64,000 bases of DNA from CAYRGG01 sp964423745 (GTDB lineage Bacteria; Pseudomonadota; Gammaproteobacteria; Competibacterales; Competibacteraceae): NCBI GenBank assembly GCA_964423745.1, contig CAYRGG010000001.1, forward strand, positions 1 through 64,000, given 5' to 3'. The stretch's first letter is position 1. Every line of letters begins with the position of its first letter. The translations under genes were made by a program, and so were the position numbers. Shown here piece after piece: positions 1 to 8,847 of the stretch. Below the pieces are notes generated by a model. It saw only the letters and a list, made by a program, of their open reading frames with translations. It did not search any database and was not told where the DNA came from.

Positions 1-228
1 GCTCATACCTGAAGTGTTGAGGGTTCATTGCCACTTTTTCAAGTGGTCTAATATTATTGATTGGTCAAGATATAGAGCCATCCTTAGCCAATGTTTAGTT
101 CTATTAACCAAACAAAAGTAAATCTCAAGTAAACCTGGAAGAGTTACAAATTAATTTGTAAAGTTTACATTTTGCTTAGGGGTAGCCAGTTAAAAGACAT
201 TAGTAAACGGTGTTTCAATATTAAACAA
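1..228. other. AT-rich intergenic stretch at left edge
   Basis: No convincing coding region is visible. Positions 156-170 read TTGTAAAGTTTACAT, a near-perfect palindrome and one copy of a motif that recurs in front of many genes here. The gene it would control may lie to the left of the window, since the gene on its right ends toward it. Confidence 0.5.
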
Positions 229-1032
229 CTACTGCCCTACCGTACCTACTGAGCCACCATCAACCCGGTAATTAGAACCCACCACAAAACTGGCTTGATT
301 GGAACATAGAAAAGCAATCACTGCGGCTACTTCTTCAGCCTTGCCACGCCGTTTAAGTACCAAATGCGGACGTTCTTCTTCCAAAAAGCTAGAAATCGCT
401 TCGTCAAACTCAACTCCCATCTTTTGCGATCGTTTTTCCATCATTTTATCGGTCATGGGAGTGGCTATAAACGCCGGAGACACGGAATTTACCAGCACAC
501 CATCAGCGGCATAGGCTTTAGAAAGGTTTTTCGTCAAATTAAGTAGCGCCGCTTTGGCCGCACAATAAGGCATTTCATCCGTATAAGGCTGCACGGCATC
601 TTCTGAACCTAATAAAACCACTCTTCCCCAACCCGCTTTGCGCATCAGGGGAATAAAGACCCGACACATACGCACAGCCGCCATAAAATCCACTTCCAGG
701 GTTTGTTGCCAATCTTCGTCGCTAAGCTCTAAAAAATCCTTTGTCGCTCCGGTAATACCAGCAGAATTCACTACGATATGGGCTGCGCCAAAGCGATCAA
801 CAATTTTTTGTTTTGCCGCTTTAATAGCCTCTAAATCCGTCAAATCCGCCTGCACGGGAATAACATCCCCAATCTTTTCCACCTCCTCAACTGCTTGTTC
901 TAATTGGTCCGAAGTTTTGTCGAGAAGCGCAATCTTAACCCCTTCTTCAGCCAGTAATTTAGCTGTGCACCGCCCAATCCCTGAATCCCCTCCGGTGATG
1001 ACCGCGACTTTGCCTTCAATACCAAAATTCAT
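229..1032 (-). CDS. SDR family NAD(P)-dependent oxidoreductase
   Basis: A classical short-chain dehydrogenase/reductase of 267 residues, which would oxidise or reduce a hydroxy/keto substrate in the cytoplasm. The cofactor motif TGGDSGIG is at residues 13-20, NSAG at 89-92, the catalytic Ser near 143 and the YxxxK pair at Tyr156/Lys160; the C-terminal VDGG motif is also present. The start was set at 1032 because GAGGA lies a few bases upstream. An in-frame ATG 63 bases earlier would only add a tail and would overlap the small gene ahead of it. The substrate cannot be read from the sequence. The 62-codon gene 10 bp upstream probably shares its transcript. Confidence 0.9.
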   Translation of the reverse strand: MNFGIEGKVAVITGGDSGIGRCTAKLLAEEGVKIALLDKTSDQLEQAVEEVEKIGDVIPVQADLTDLEAIKAAKQKIVDRFGAAHIVVNSAGITGATKDFLELSDEDWQQTLEVDFMAAVRMCRVFIPLMRKAGWGRVVLLGSEDAVQPYTDEMPYCAAKAALLNLTKNLSKAYAADGVLVNSVSPAFIATPMTDKMMEKRSQKMGVEFDEAISSFLEEERPHLVLKRRGKAEEVAAVIAFLCSNQASFVVGSNYRVDGGSVGTVGQ

Positions 1033-1042
1033 GGACCGTTCC

Positions 1043-1231
1043 TCATTTGTCAGACGTGGAAAGATTAGCCTTAGCTTCCTGTCTAGAAAGACCATCTTGC
1101 TGTTGCACCTTTTCCAGGTGATTTTCGCGAGCTGTGATTTCTTCGATTTCTTTGCTATTGGTTGTTCTATTTTGTTTTCCCTTAATTAGGGAAGCCCAGC
1201 CCGCTCGCAGATTAGATAACTTTAATCTCAT
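1043..1231 (-). CDS. Small basic/charged hypothetical protein (62 aa)
   Basis: I do not recognise a family. The protein is highly charged, with no signal peptide or membrane segment; its second half (EIEEITARENHLEKVQQQ) is likely helical. It lies 10 bp ahead of the short-chain dehydrogenase on the same strand, with an AGGGG stretch about 10 bases before its ATG, so it is probably translated as the first gene of a two-gene unit. An 8-bp inverted repeat (CAAAACGA/TCGTTTTG, 1252-1273) sits just upstream of the start. That repeat could be an operator or part of the promoter region. Confidence 0.5.
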   Translation of the reverse strand: MRLKLSNLRAGWASLIKGKQNRTTNSKEIEEITARENHLEKVQQQDGLSRQEAKANLSTSDK

Positions 1232-1498
1232 CTTTTTACCCCTGGTAACTACAAAACGATAACCTTCGTTTTGAGCACGTTATATGCCAGAAATAGGCAA
1301 AAAATATTTTACGTTGTCGCTAATAGTCTTTAGGCATGAACTGTCTAAAAACTGAAATATCAAAAACGGTACAATAGATTTGGGGCAGAATAATGGATTT
1401 AGCCATTGCCTTAGATAGTTTGCCGCGTTTACACGAGTTTGTAGGTTTTACAAGCTGCTGGGATTGGCTAAGTTTTTTAACGCATTGACACATTAACT

Positions 1499-2356
1499 AT
1501 GATAAATTTTTTGGTTATAAGTGACTGGGGGCAACGCGGTAACGAGACCCAACGTGCTGTGGCTAGGGGTATGGCAACCGTTGCGGCGTCTAACAAAGCA
1601 CAATTTATTATTTCATGCGGTGATAATTTTTATGATACTGGTGTCAAAAGCATCGAGGATCCGCATTGGCAGGAGAGTTTTGAAACCGTTTATCAGGCAC
1701 CATCGCTGCAGATACCCTGGTACGTTACCCTTGGTAATCATGATTATGGCGGTAACATCGATGCCCAGATTGCCTACCACCAGCACAGTCCACGCTGGAC
1801 ACTGCCAGCGCGCTATTATGCTATTGAGCAGCCTTTAGATGACTACTCATCGACCCTGTTCGTGTATTTGGATACCACACCTTTTTTAAAGCGCTATTAT
1901 CCAGACGGTCCAGAATCTCTTGCTCATGTCATGGATCAAGATACAGATCAGCAAATCCGATGGTTAGAAGCCACCCTAGCCGAGTCCTCAGCACCATGGA
2001 AAATTGTCGTAGGTCATCATCCCCTCTATTCCGCCAGTCCTTTCCATGGAGATTCCCTAGAGCTGCAGGAAACCGTACTGCCGCTATTAAAACGTTATGG
2101 CGTAGCCCTCTATTGCTGCGGCCATGAACATGATCTACAGCATCTTATGGTGGATGGTCTCCATCAAATCCTGTCTGGCAGTGCCGCCGACTCCCGCGTG
2201 ACCGGCGCTGATGAACGCACTTGCTTTAGTAGCAGTTTGCCGGGCTTTGCTTCCGTCTCGTTAAACTCAACGCAATGTAAGTGGTATTTTCATGATGCCC
2301 AGGGAAAAATACTTTATCAGGCGAGAGTCAGAAGCTTTTTCAATCCTGAGAGTTAA
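1499..2356 (+). CDS. Tartrate-resistant acid phosphatase-like metallophosphoesterase
   Basis: A 285-residue calcineurin-type metallophosphoesterase closest in layout to small purple (tartrate-resistant) acid phosphatases, which hydrolyse phosphomonoesters at a dinuclear metal centre. All five metal-binding blocks are visible: SDWG (Asp9), GDNFYDTG (Asp42, Tyr45), GNHDY (Asn80, His81), GHHPLYS (around His173) and CGHEHDLQH (His209, His211). Tyr45 matches the tyrosinate ligand that colours purple acid phosphatases. No signal peptide is obvious, although family members are often exported, so its location is uncertain. It is a single gene with about 270 bp of non-coding DNA in front. Confidence 0.88.
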   Translation: MINFLVISDWGQRGNETQRAVARGMATVAASNKAQFIISCGDNFYDTGVKSIEDPHWQESFETVYQAPSLQIPWYVTLGNHDYGGNIDAQIAYHQHSPRWTLPARYYAIEQPLDDYSSTLFVYLDTTPFLKRYYPDGPESLAHVMDQDTDQQIRWLEATLAESSAPWKIVVGHHPLYSASPFHGDSLELQETVLPLLKRYGVALYCCGHEHDLQHLMVDGLHQILSGSAADSRVTGADERTCFSSSLPGFASVSLNSTQCKWYFHDAQGKILYQARVRSFFNPES

Positions 2357-2395
2357 TCCCTCTGCAATACTATTTTCCAGGCATTTCTAGGCTTG

Positions 2396-2830
2396 CTAAG
2401 GTTGCATCGTACCTTCGATCTGTTGCGCGGCGCGATCGAAAGTATACATTCCCTTAAAAGATTCACCGAATCTTTGCGCTAACCAGCGCGCTTTGTTAAC
2501 CACCAGTGCGTCGCTCAAGTCAGCTTGTTTTTTCTTAGCGGCAACCTTAATAAAATCAGCTTGCCGGTAATCTTGCAAAGCACACCAGACAACGTGGTTA
2601 TCCTCAAACCGAACATTAGGTTCTTTGAAAAGCGCCTCCATGACCGTGAGGAGATTTTTTTTATCAAGCCGGTATTTTTTCCCTTTCAGAGTCCAAAGAG
2701 TTTCCGTCAGGACAACATCGGTAATAAGCACGCTATCGCTCCCTGTAATCAGGGCAGCCGCTTTAGTGGCTTGTGCAATATCGTCCATCAACAAATAGCG
2801 CAACAAAACGTTGGTATCGATAGCGATCAT
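2396..2830 (-). CDS. PIN domain toxin of a type II TA module (VapC-like)
   Basis: A 144-residue PIN-domain protein, predicted to be a metal-dependent ribonuclease. The N-terminal IDTNVLLRYLL carries the first catalytic Asp (residue 5). Further acidic positions follow in VVLTETLWTLK and in DLSDALV, and a late FDRAA matches the last PIN acid. An ATG 42 bases upstream is in frame but lies inside the antitoxin gene; the start at 2830 is 4 bp after the antitoxin stop and fits the usual coupled pair. The antitoxin here is AbrB-type, as is common for VapB. RNA target unknown. Confidence 0.85.
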   Translation of the reverse strand: MIAIDTNVLLRYLLMDDIAQATKAAALITGSDSVLITDVVLTETLWTLKGKKYRLDKKNLLTVMEALFKEPNVRFEDNHVVWCALQDYRQADFIKVAAKKKQADLSDALVVNKARWLAQRFGESFKGMYTFDRAAQQIEGTMQP

Positions 2831-2834
2831 GACG

Positions 2835-3056
2835 CTAATCCTGAAGAACGCTTTGCAGAGACGACTCATCACTCATAGAAGGATCTGATGATAGATATTT
2901 CAGAGCACCTAATGCGGCCCCTTTAACTTTTTTCAAAATAGTGATCTGACCATCGTTTGATACATAACTTTCATACTCATCGCCGGGTTCAATGCCAGCT
3001 TCCCGGCATTGATAGACCGGCAAGGTAATTTGTCTTTTGGCGCTAACTTTAGGCAT
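2835..3056 (-). CDS. AbrB/SpoVT-type antitoxin (VapB-like)
   Basis: A 73-residue swapped-hairpin AbrB DNA-binding protein. The N-terminal part (KVSAKRQITLPVYQCREAGI, then EPGDEYESYVSNDGQITILKK) is the canonical fold signature. The C-terminal 25 residues, rich in Ser and Asp, would wrap the toxin. It should bind the PIN toxin encoded immediately downstream and repress the shared promoter. A GAGG site precedes the ATG. An inverted repeat at 3061-3097 covers the leader and is a good candidate operator. Confidence 0.87.
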   Translation of the reverse strand: MPKVSAKRQITLPVYQCREAGIEPGDEYESYVSNDGQITILKKVKGAALGALKYLSSDPSMSDESSLQSVLQD

Positions 3057-3060
3057 TAGC

Positions 3061-3097
3061 CTATCCTCTTTACTTTTAATAAAATTGTAAAGGATAG
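3061..3097 (-). promoter_or_regulatory. Candidate operator of the PIN/AbrB toxin-antitoxin operon
   Basis: An imperfect inverted repeat, CTATCCTCTTTAC (3061-3073) facing GTAAAGGATAG (3087-3097), lies directly before the antitoxin start. It includes the ribosome-binding region. Its place and symmetry fit autorepression by an AbrB-type antitoxin; this is inference. Confidence 0.45.
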
Positions 3098-3141
3098 CGT
3101 ATAGATAAAAAATTTAAAAGCTGGTTGGGGTAGGACAAAAC

Positions 3142-3321
3142 TCAGCCCCAGAGATCTGCCAGATGAATCTCAATGGCGTCAAAGGGAGCGACGAAGACCA
3201 TATCGTCGTCTCGGAAGACACCTAATGGTTGCCACTTGGTATCCATAAGTATGTAAGCTGCAAGGGTGTGGGTTTTGGGATCCACAAGCCAAGCGAACTG
3301 GACACCATAATGAGCATACAT
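3142..3321 (-). pseudogene. C-terminal remnant of a Uma2 family (DUF820) protein
   Basis: A 59-codon open stretch whose translation carries YAHYGVQFAWLVDPKTHTL and ends with an EIHLADLW-type tail. This matches the C-terminal third of Uma2/DUF820 PD-(D/E)XK-like proteins (the consensus YGVPEYWLVDP region). A stop codon lies two codons before the first Met, and the N-terminal nuclease core is missing, so I read it as a decayed fragment. It starts 3 bp from the end of the DUF2333 gene. Confidence 0.6.
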
Positions 3322-3324
3322 AGA

Positions 3325-4266
3325 TTAGTTAGCGATGGTTGAACTTCCTATCACATTACTGACCGCCCGCAGTTTCTGCCGGGCGCTGACAATATGCGCT
3401 TGCATTTGCAATGGATGATTGGCAAATACGGAGCCTTGTTTTCCTGCTGTGACGATCCAAGGCTCGAATTGGCAGGCTTCTAGATCCGGTATAACAGCCG
3501 TGAACAAATTCTCGGCTCTACGTTTTTCAATAACATCATCAAAATCGTGCCGCACAGCCACTAGTAAATGACTCAGCACATAGGCCACGCCACGGGCATA
3601 ATAAAACGCATCGTCTGTTTGCCGCCAAGACAAAAAGTCAGATTCCTCCTCGGCACGCCGTCTAGGTGGAGTGGCTTCCCCATCATCGATATTGAAACCT
3701 TCTCCCGTACCGTTGTATACAGCTCGCAGCCGTTGTCCCGTGGCACCCAATAGAATAAGAAACTCTTCCATCAATTCACGCAGGGTATCAACCCGAGCAT
3801 AAAACCGCGCTTCATTATTAGTAAGATCGGCAGCATACTGGGTTAACCCTTCAAGCCCTTCATCGTATTTGAATTCTGCACGAGGCATAATCAGCGCTCC
3901 TGGATCGATGGCAAACGAGGTAAAAGCGGTATCGACATTAGGATTAATGGGGTCTTCAGCACGCAATCGAGAGAGATTATCACGTAAAACCCGTGTCGCA
4001 CGCCGTAGTGCTTCCAACTGACCTAGGCGAAAATTTTGCGGATTATCTAACAAATTAGACGGCCAAAAAAAGATGTCATTAACCGGCCAGTGATCCACCA
4101 TTTCCTCAGTAATAATGCGTAACGTGTTGGTATAGGCTAGACCTTCGATATTGCTGTCGGTTGGCACCAAAAAAGGTTCCGGAAATCGGTAATAATAAAA
4201 AGCGCCTCCCACATAAAAAACAACTATAACGCTCAATACGATTAAGGCAATCTTTGTTTTTGTCAC
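3325..4266 (-). CDS. DUF2333 family inner-membrane-anchored protein
   Basis: A 313-residue protein with one N-terminal membrane segment (about residues 5-27) and a large, probably periplasmic, domain. The motifs FYARVDTLRELMEEF and DDAFYYARGVAYVLSHLL, and the C-terminal FANHPLQMQAHIVSARQKL, match the DUF2333 family that I know from gammaproteobacteria such as Pseudomonas. The molecular function of the family is not known to me. It stands alone, transcribed away from the rhomboid gene, with about 250 bp between the two starts. Confidence 0.8.
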   Translation of the reverse strand: MTKTKIALIVLSVIVVFYVGGAFYYYRFPEPFLVPTDSNIEGLAYTNTLRIITEEMVDHWPVNDIFFWPSNLLDNPQNFRLGQLEALRRATRVLRDNLSRLRAEDPINPNVDTAFTSFAIDPGALIMPRAEFKYDEGLEGLTQYAADLTNNEARFYARVDTLRELMEEFLILLGATGQRLRAVYNGTGEGFNIDDGEATPPRRRAEEESDFLSWRQTDDAFYYARGVAYVLSHLLVAVRHDFDDVIEKRRAENLFTAVIPDLEACQFEPWIVTAGKQGSVFANHPLQMQAHIVSARQKLRAVSNVIGSSTIAN

Positions 4267-4514
4267 AGGAATTTTTACCTCACAAAAGAATCCAGTTTTA
4301 TTGGTTGGCTGTTTAGATTAGCGCAATTACTGTGCCAAGGTTATTTTACACTTTCATAACTTTTTTCTACTAAAACCGCCAGCTCACCTAAATGGTTTAT
4401 TCTTTGCAACTTTTTTCTGAATCGCACCTCTAGATTAGCACGATGACGATAGCCAGCCCATGAATGAATTAAAAGGCTTTAAATTTTCTTTTATATACTA
4501 ACGTTACAGCAACT

Positions 4515-5276
4515 ATGTTTCCCATATACGATGAAAACCCTACCCTTGATATTCCTGTCGTTACATATTTGATTATTGCAGTCAATGCCCTGGTATGGAT
4601 TGCCATACAAGGACTTGGCAATGAACCTGCGTTAAGTCGTTCTGTGTGTGAGCTTGGCGTTGTGCCAGGGGAATTGCTGGGCACCGTTTCACCCGGTCTT
4701 GGGGTGCCTATCAGTTCAAACACCCTCTGTGTGGTCGATGCCACAGGGAATTGGTTTACGCCGTTAAGCTCTATGTTTCTTCATGGCAGCTGGTTTCACA
4801 TTATTGGCAATATGTGGTTTCTGACAGTATTCGGCAATAATGTGGAAGATTCCATGGGACGCATACGTTTTGTGGTCTTTTACCTACTCTGTGGATTCGC
4901 GGCAGTGGCGGCGCAAATGCTTGCCAATCCCGCTAGTCCCGTCCCCATGGTGGGCGCATCGGGGGCTATTGGAGGCGTCATGGGCGCTTATGCGGTGCTC
5001 TACCCTAAAGCACCGGTTCATTTACTGGTTTTTTTAGGTTTTTTTATAACTCGCATTATCGTACCGGCTGCCTTTATGTTAGGTTATTGGTTTTTATTGC
5101 AGCTATTAGGCGCCTTACCAAATTTAAGCAGTGCAACAGGAGGAGTGGCCTTTTGGGCCCACATAGGCGGTTTTGCAGCAGGCATTATCTTGATATCCCT
5201 TTTTCGTAATCCACAGCGTGTAGCTTCTCACAGAACACTGGTGGCGAATCGTATGTTTAGATTCTCAAAAAGATAA
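4515..5276 (+). CDS. Rhomboid family intramembrane serine protease
   Basis: A 253-residue polytopic protein that cleaves substrate proteins within the membrane. The catalytic dyad is visible: Ser149 in GASGAIGG and His216 in FWAHIGGFAAG. The family motif FLHGSWFHIIGNMWFL (residues 88-103) lies in the second membrane segment. A long first loop (about residues 34-85) with two Cys (45 and 72) probably lies in the periplasm. It is transcribed divergently from the DUF2333 gene. Substrates are not predictable. Confidence 0.9.
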   Translation: MFPIYDENPTLDIPVVTYLIIAVNALVWIAIQGLGNEPALSRSVCELGVVPGELLGTVSPGLGVPISSNTLCVVDATGNWFTPLSSMFLHGSWFHIIGNMWFLTVFGNNVEDSMGRIRFVVFYLLCGFAAVAAQMLANPASPVPMVGASGAIGGVMGAYAVLYPKAPVHLLVFLGFFITRIIVPAAFMLGYWFLLQLLGALPNLSSATGGVAFWAHIGGFAAGIILISLFRNPQRVASHRTLVANRMFRFSKR

Positions 5277-5380
5277 AAAATTAAATTGGCTAATTGGAAG
5301 CTGGGGGCATTCTAAAAAAGTCCTTTTAAAAGATCATCAACCTACACAAGACTAGCGGTGTTTGATTCAATAACAAAAAA

Positions 5381-6157
5381 TTATTTGTTGGGACAGTCAA
5401 AAGGCAGCCTTACTACAAATCGTGTACCAGTGTCCGGTAAAGAGTGAACATCAATGTGGCCATCATGATCTGCAATAATACGTTGGGTCAGACTCAGTCC
5501 TAATCCTAAATTACCTTGTGTGGCTCGGGTTGTAAAAAAAGGCTCAAAAACATGGGATAAATCCTTGCTAGATATGCCTGAACCATTATCTGTTACAGTC
5601 AGTAATATATGAGTCTTATCGTGTTCGGCAGCAATCCTTACATGGGAAGCGCCTGCTTCCACCGCGTTGTAAATGATATTGGCGATCGCCTGGGCTAACG
5701 CAACGGAATCCAGGGGAAGTTCAGGTAGATCATTATCTTGCTGTAGCTCTAAGTGACCGTTGGAACGACGTATAAAGGAATCGGTCAGTTTTTTTGCCCT
5801 AGCAAGGACGTCGTTCAGGTTTCCACTTTGGATAGGCGCATAGTTTCCCTTTTTAGAAAAATCCAGGATGCCACGGGTCAACGCACCACTGTGTTTGACC
5901 TCATCCACAATGGTGCGAAAAATAGCTTTGAGCTTGTCTTGATCGGTACCCTTATTCAGTAACAGAAGGCCCAGCTCGGCATTCATAGAAAGGGCATTCA
6001 AGGTATTGTTTAATTCATGACAAACACCGGATACTAAATTACCTAATGAAAACAACCTTTCCGCACGCCGGATTTGATCGCTTTGAAGGATTGGCAAGTT
6101 ATCCGGTTTCATCTGGAAATCAGATGATATGTTAGATGAAGATGCATGATTAGACAT
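5381..6157 (-). CDS. Small sensor histidine kinase without a sensor domain
   Basis: A 258-residue kinase made only of a HisKA dimerisation/phosphoacceptor region (GNLVSGVCHELNNTLNAL, phospho-His47) and a HATPase_c domain with N box (IANIIYNAVEAGA), G1 (DNGSGIS), F box (FEPFFTT) and G2 (GLGLGLSL). No membrane segment, PAS or GAF domain precedes it, so input must come through a partner protein. No response regulator lies beside it, making it an orphan. The HELNN form of the H box is typical of NtrB/ZraS-like kinases. Confidence 0.88.
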   Translation of the reverse strand: MSNHASSSNISSDFQMKPDNLPILQSDQIRRAERLFSLGNLVSGVCHELNNTLNALSMNAELGLLLLNKGTDQDKLKAIFRTIVDEVKHSGALTRGILDFSKKGNYAPIQSGNLNDVLARAKKLTDSFIRRSNGHLELQQDNDLPELPLDSVALAQAIANIIYNAVEAGASHVRIAAEHDKTHILLTVTDNGSGISSKDLSHVFEPFFTTRATQGNLGLGLSLTQRIIADHDGHIDVHSLPDTGTRFVVRLPFDCPNK

Positions 6158-6275
6158 GGGCTTATGTACTCTATTCTATAGTGTAATTTCTCGCTGTATT
6201 GAATGTTTTGCACAACTGCATGATGTTCAATAAAGTTGTTTTATAGTGTCAATCGCTACCTAGCTACGGTATCGG

Positions 6276-6854
6276 TCAGGTCACTTGAGAGCGGTAGGCT
6301 AAAGCCAGCATAATCAAAACTACACCACTAAACACCAAATCGACACCCAGTAAAATGCCTAGCACCCAAGCAGCAGTGCTTGGAAACTCAATCCAAATAA
6401 GAACGCCCAGGAGTAATGCCAACAAACCGCTCACTAACAACCATCCCCATTTAGGGGTGGATCGTAACTGTATCGCCATCATAGTCTTGGCAATGCCTTC
6501 GGCAATAAAAAAAGTCGCCAGCACTAATGTCAAGGTCAATATCCCTCGTAATGGATAGACCAATAACATGATGCCTACCGCAAGACTAAAAACCCCTAAT
6601 AGAATTTGCAGTAAACTGCCCTTCCAATTACGCGCTTTAAAAGCATGGAAACCATGAGCAATACCGCTGAGTACCAACAACCACCCAAATAACAGTTCAG
6701 CAGTCAAAGTAGCTACTAGGGGAGCACTGACCGCCGCTACGCCTAAACCCACCAATAAAATACCAAAGGCGAGAAACCAACCCCAATGGAGTTGGGGTAG
6801 ATCTGTGCGTGTGTATGGCGAGCTGTGATTACTGACAATGACATCTGTACTCAT
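6276..6854 (-). CDS. HdeD family membrane protein (DUF308)
   Basis: A 192-residue protein with six predicted membrane helices in three similar pairs, the layout of HdeD, an inner-membrane protein linked to acid resistance in Escherichia coli. Recognisable family segments include LLFGWLLVLSGIAHGFHAFKARNWKG and LVLATFFIAEGIAKTMMAIQLR. A strong AGAGGGG site precedes the ATG. The 373-bp region upstream holds two copies of the recurring TTGYAAANTTTRCAA-type palindrome, suggesting stress-linked control. The exact biochemical role of HdeD proteins is unresolved. Confidence 0.82.
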   Translation of the reverse strand: MSTDVIVSNHSSPYTRTDLPQLHWGWFLAFGILLVGLGVAAVSAPLVATLTAELLFGWLLVLSGIAHGFHAFKARNWKGSLLQILLGVFSLAVGIMLLVYPLRGILTLTLVLATFFIAEGIAKTMMAIQLRSTPKWGWLLVSGLLALLLGVLIWIEFPSTAAWVLGILLGVDLVFSGVVLIMLALAYRSQVT

Positions 6855-7227
6855 ATTCCCCTCTTACTAAACAGCTATAAATATTACAAAAATTTATGGT
6901 AAGGCAATATTTTTAGTTAGAATTAGCAAATCCCATGCCGATGAATTAATGCTATGTTTAATCAATCTATCTAGTTACAACAGTAACTTTTTTTAAGAAG
7001 GGAATACAAACAGTGGAACTTGAAAATGGATTCTTAAGTTAAAGAAAAAATTGGATTTTTTGTAATTTCTACAAAGTTTTTAACGAAATTTGTAGGGTTT
7101 GCAATTTAAAAAAAGGTGTCTTTGCAAAATGGGCACATGCACAATAAAACAGTTTGTGCCTGCTTGGGAATGATGGAAGGAGAAAACGGCGCCAACATAA
7201 AACTATTTTTATTGAGGTGTTATGGTC
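6855..7227. other. Non-coding region with two recurring palindromes
   Basis: There is no credible gene. TTGTAATTTCTACAA (7060-7074) and TTGTAGGGTTTGCAA (7090-7104) are two copies, 30 bp apart, of the window-wide palindrome. They sit about 200-250 bp upstream of the HdeD-like gene. Confidence 0.5.
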
Positions 7228-8151
7228 TTACTTAGTTTGCGCCATCAAAAACCACCCCTTACCATTTTGATTATCGATAAATTTGATGCAATCGGTTATC
7301 TCGAGGGTTACCGCTGTAGCATGAAAAACCGACAACACACACTCTTGTAATTGCCGATCCGCTTCTAGTCGGCTAATCCTTAAACCTAGCTCTTCGGCTT
7401 GACCGACTCCAATAGGCCGTGCGTGGGTTTTGTGTTCACGGGCGCTTCCCAACCATTCCGCGATACGCCGCGCTTTCTGTTGGTTTTCAGGTTCGTCTTT
7501 AAACATATAAGCGGCTAGCCATTCCGTCACCCGGTCTATGGCTAAACTGAGAGTATTTCGACAAACATTTAAAAGACCGGGAGGATAGTCACGTATTTTG
7601 CCTGCCCATATAGGGGCAAGCTGCTCATTATCCAAGATTTCTTGTTTTGCTTGCTCAAATTCATCGAGAATGGATTGGGCTGGCGCCGTAAATTGGCCTG
7701 TTTGAGAAGGGAAGGTAATTTGTGGATCGATAGGACCAAGGGCAGAATGATCACCCATGATGATTTCATCACAGGCACACGCAATCATAGTGGCCGCTGA
7801 CATAGCATTTTGAGGAATTATTGCACGGATGTGTTGATACTGGCTGCGTAAATATTGAACAATTTGATCAGCCGCTTCTAGTGACCCACCTGGACTGTGC
7901 AAAATAAGATCGAGTTCTGTGCCACTAAGCCTGTCCATGGAAGCCATAAAACCCTGCAAGTCTTCCAGAGTAATGGATAATGAAAAACTGGGTGTATTAG
8001 GAACTTTTTTTGAAGTAAATGCAGACGCATAGATGATCGTGTCTCTACCCGTGTATTTATAAAGCGCTTTAAGGTATTTGCGCCGAATGGTGTCTTGAGA
8101 GGCGCTTTTAGCGTTAATGATTTCAGCTTGAATTTCAGCTCGCGCAGGCAT
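7228..8151 (-). CDS. SDH-type Clp-fold serine protease
   Basis: A 307-residue protein of the serine dehydrogenase-proteinase group (ClpP/crotonase fold, related to signal peptide peptidase SppA). The oxyanion strand LILHSPGGSLEAADQI (residues 83-98) is followed by the nucleophile Ser118 in AMSAATMIACA and by GDHSALGPIDPQI, which carries the conserved SxLGPIDPQ signature with Asp142. There is no signal peptide or membrane helix, so it probably acts in the cytoplasm. An AGAGGG site precedes the ATG. Neighbours give no clue to the substrate. Confidence 0.83.
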   Translation of the reverse strand: MPARAEIQAEIINAKSASQDTIRRKYLKALYKYTGRDTIIYASAFTSKKVPNTPSFSLSITLEDLQGFMASMDRLSGTELDLILHSPGGSLEAADQIVQYLRSQYQHIRAIIPQNAMSAATMIACACDEIIMGDHSALGPIDPQITFPSQTGQFTAPAQSILDEFEQAKQEILDNEQLAPIWAGKIRDYPPGLLNVCRNTLSLAIDRVTEWLAAYMFKDEPENQQKARRIAEWLGSAREHKTHARPIGVGQAEELGLRISRLEADRQLQECVLSVFHATAVTLEITDCIKFIDNQNGKGWFLMAQTK

Positions 8152-8182
8152 GACACCCTCTGTTTTACTGATTGTTTATAGA

Positions 8183-8230
8183 ATAAAAAAGCAAAGTCGT
8201 GGCCAAAAGACCTTATAACGACTTTGCTTT
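8183..8230 (-). terminator. Rho-independent terminator of the 8286-8795 gene
   Basis: A perfect 13-bp stem, AAAGCAAAGTCGT (8188-8200) with ACGACTTTGCTTT (8218-8230), encloses a 17-nt loop. On the minus strand it is followed by a T-rich run, as expected for termination after the gene to its right. Confidence 0.75.
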
Positions 8231-8285
8231 ACAATTTAAGTCTAAAAAAATTTCTTAAAAGTGACTACTTATTTATCACTTTGAA

Positions 8286-8795
8286 TTAAACTGCCGGGGG
8301 TAATGTTGATTGAACTCCTTCAATCTTTACGGTTGGATGACATTTTTTTACCCGGTGCTGAACTTCCTCAACCTGGTCCTCCGCCGCCTCAACTAACATA
8401 AGAATCTGACCGGCTTTGATAGCCTCTTCAAACTGGCGAATTTGACTATTAGGCACAGAACCCCCGATCATCGCGGCTGCCCAGGCACCAAAACCTGCAC
8501 CTCCCAGAGCACCCGCCAACAAGGCGCCTCCGCCCACCACCAAACCGACCGAGGGTAGCGCAAGGGCTCCGAGCCCTGCTAATAAACCTGTTGCCCCACC
8601 CACCGAGACCCCTCTTTGCAGTGCAGGCAAAAAATCGCTAGTTTCTAATGGAGTCGCATCGGGTAAATTATCCAAAGGTGTGTCTTGATTGGCGACTAAA
8701 TGAATATGCTCCCACTCAATTCCAAATTGCAGCAATTCATCCACAATAGATCGCGCACTTTCGGCATTTGGAACCAAAAAATAAAGTTTTTCCAT
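8286..8795 (-). CDS. Glycine-zipper membrane protein with flanking ferredoxin-like halves (DUF1269-like)
   Basis: A 169-residue protein with an N-terminal soluble segment (EKLYFLVPNAESARSIVDELLQFGI), then a very Gly/Ala-rich hydrophobic stretch (about residues 65-112), then a second soluble segment (LMLVEAAEDQVEEVQHRVKK). This architecture resembles DUF1269 and related general-stress membrane proteins. Function unknown. Its ATG is preceded by AAAGG at good spacing, and it ends at a strong terminator. It reads in the same direction as the acidic lipoprotein 52 bp upstream, so the two may be co-transcribed. Confidence 0.7.
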   Translation of the reverse strand: MEKLYFLVPNAESARSIVDELLQFGIEWEHIHLVANQDTPLDNLPDATPLETSDFLPALQRGVSVGGATGLLAGLGALALPSVGLVVGGGALLAGALGGAGFGAWAAAMIGGSVPNSQIRQFEEAIKAGQILMLVEAAEDQVEEVQHRVKKCHPTVKIEGVQSTLPPAV

Positions 8796-8847
8796 TTAGT
8801 CACCTTTAGACACTCGTCAATTCATTCAAAAATTTACAGTAGTTATT

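Noticed and set aside
1393..1488. A 31-codon open frame (MDLAIALDSLPRLHEF...)
   Set aside because: No ribosome-binding site or recognisable family; in an intergenic region this short it may be chance.
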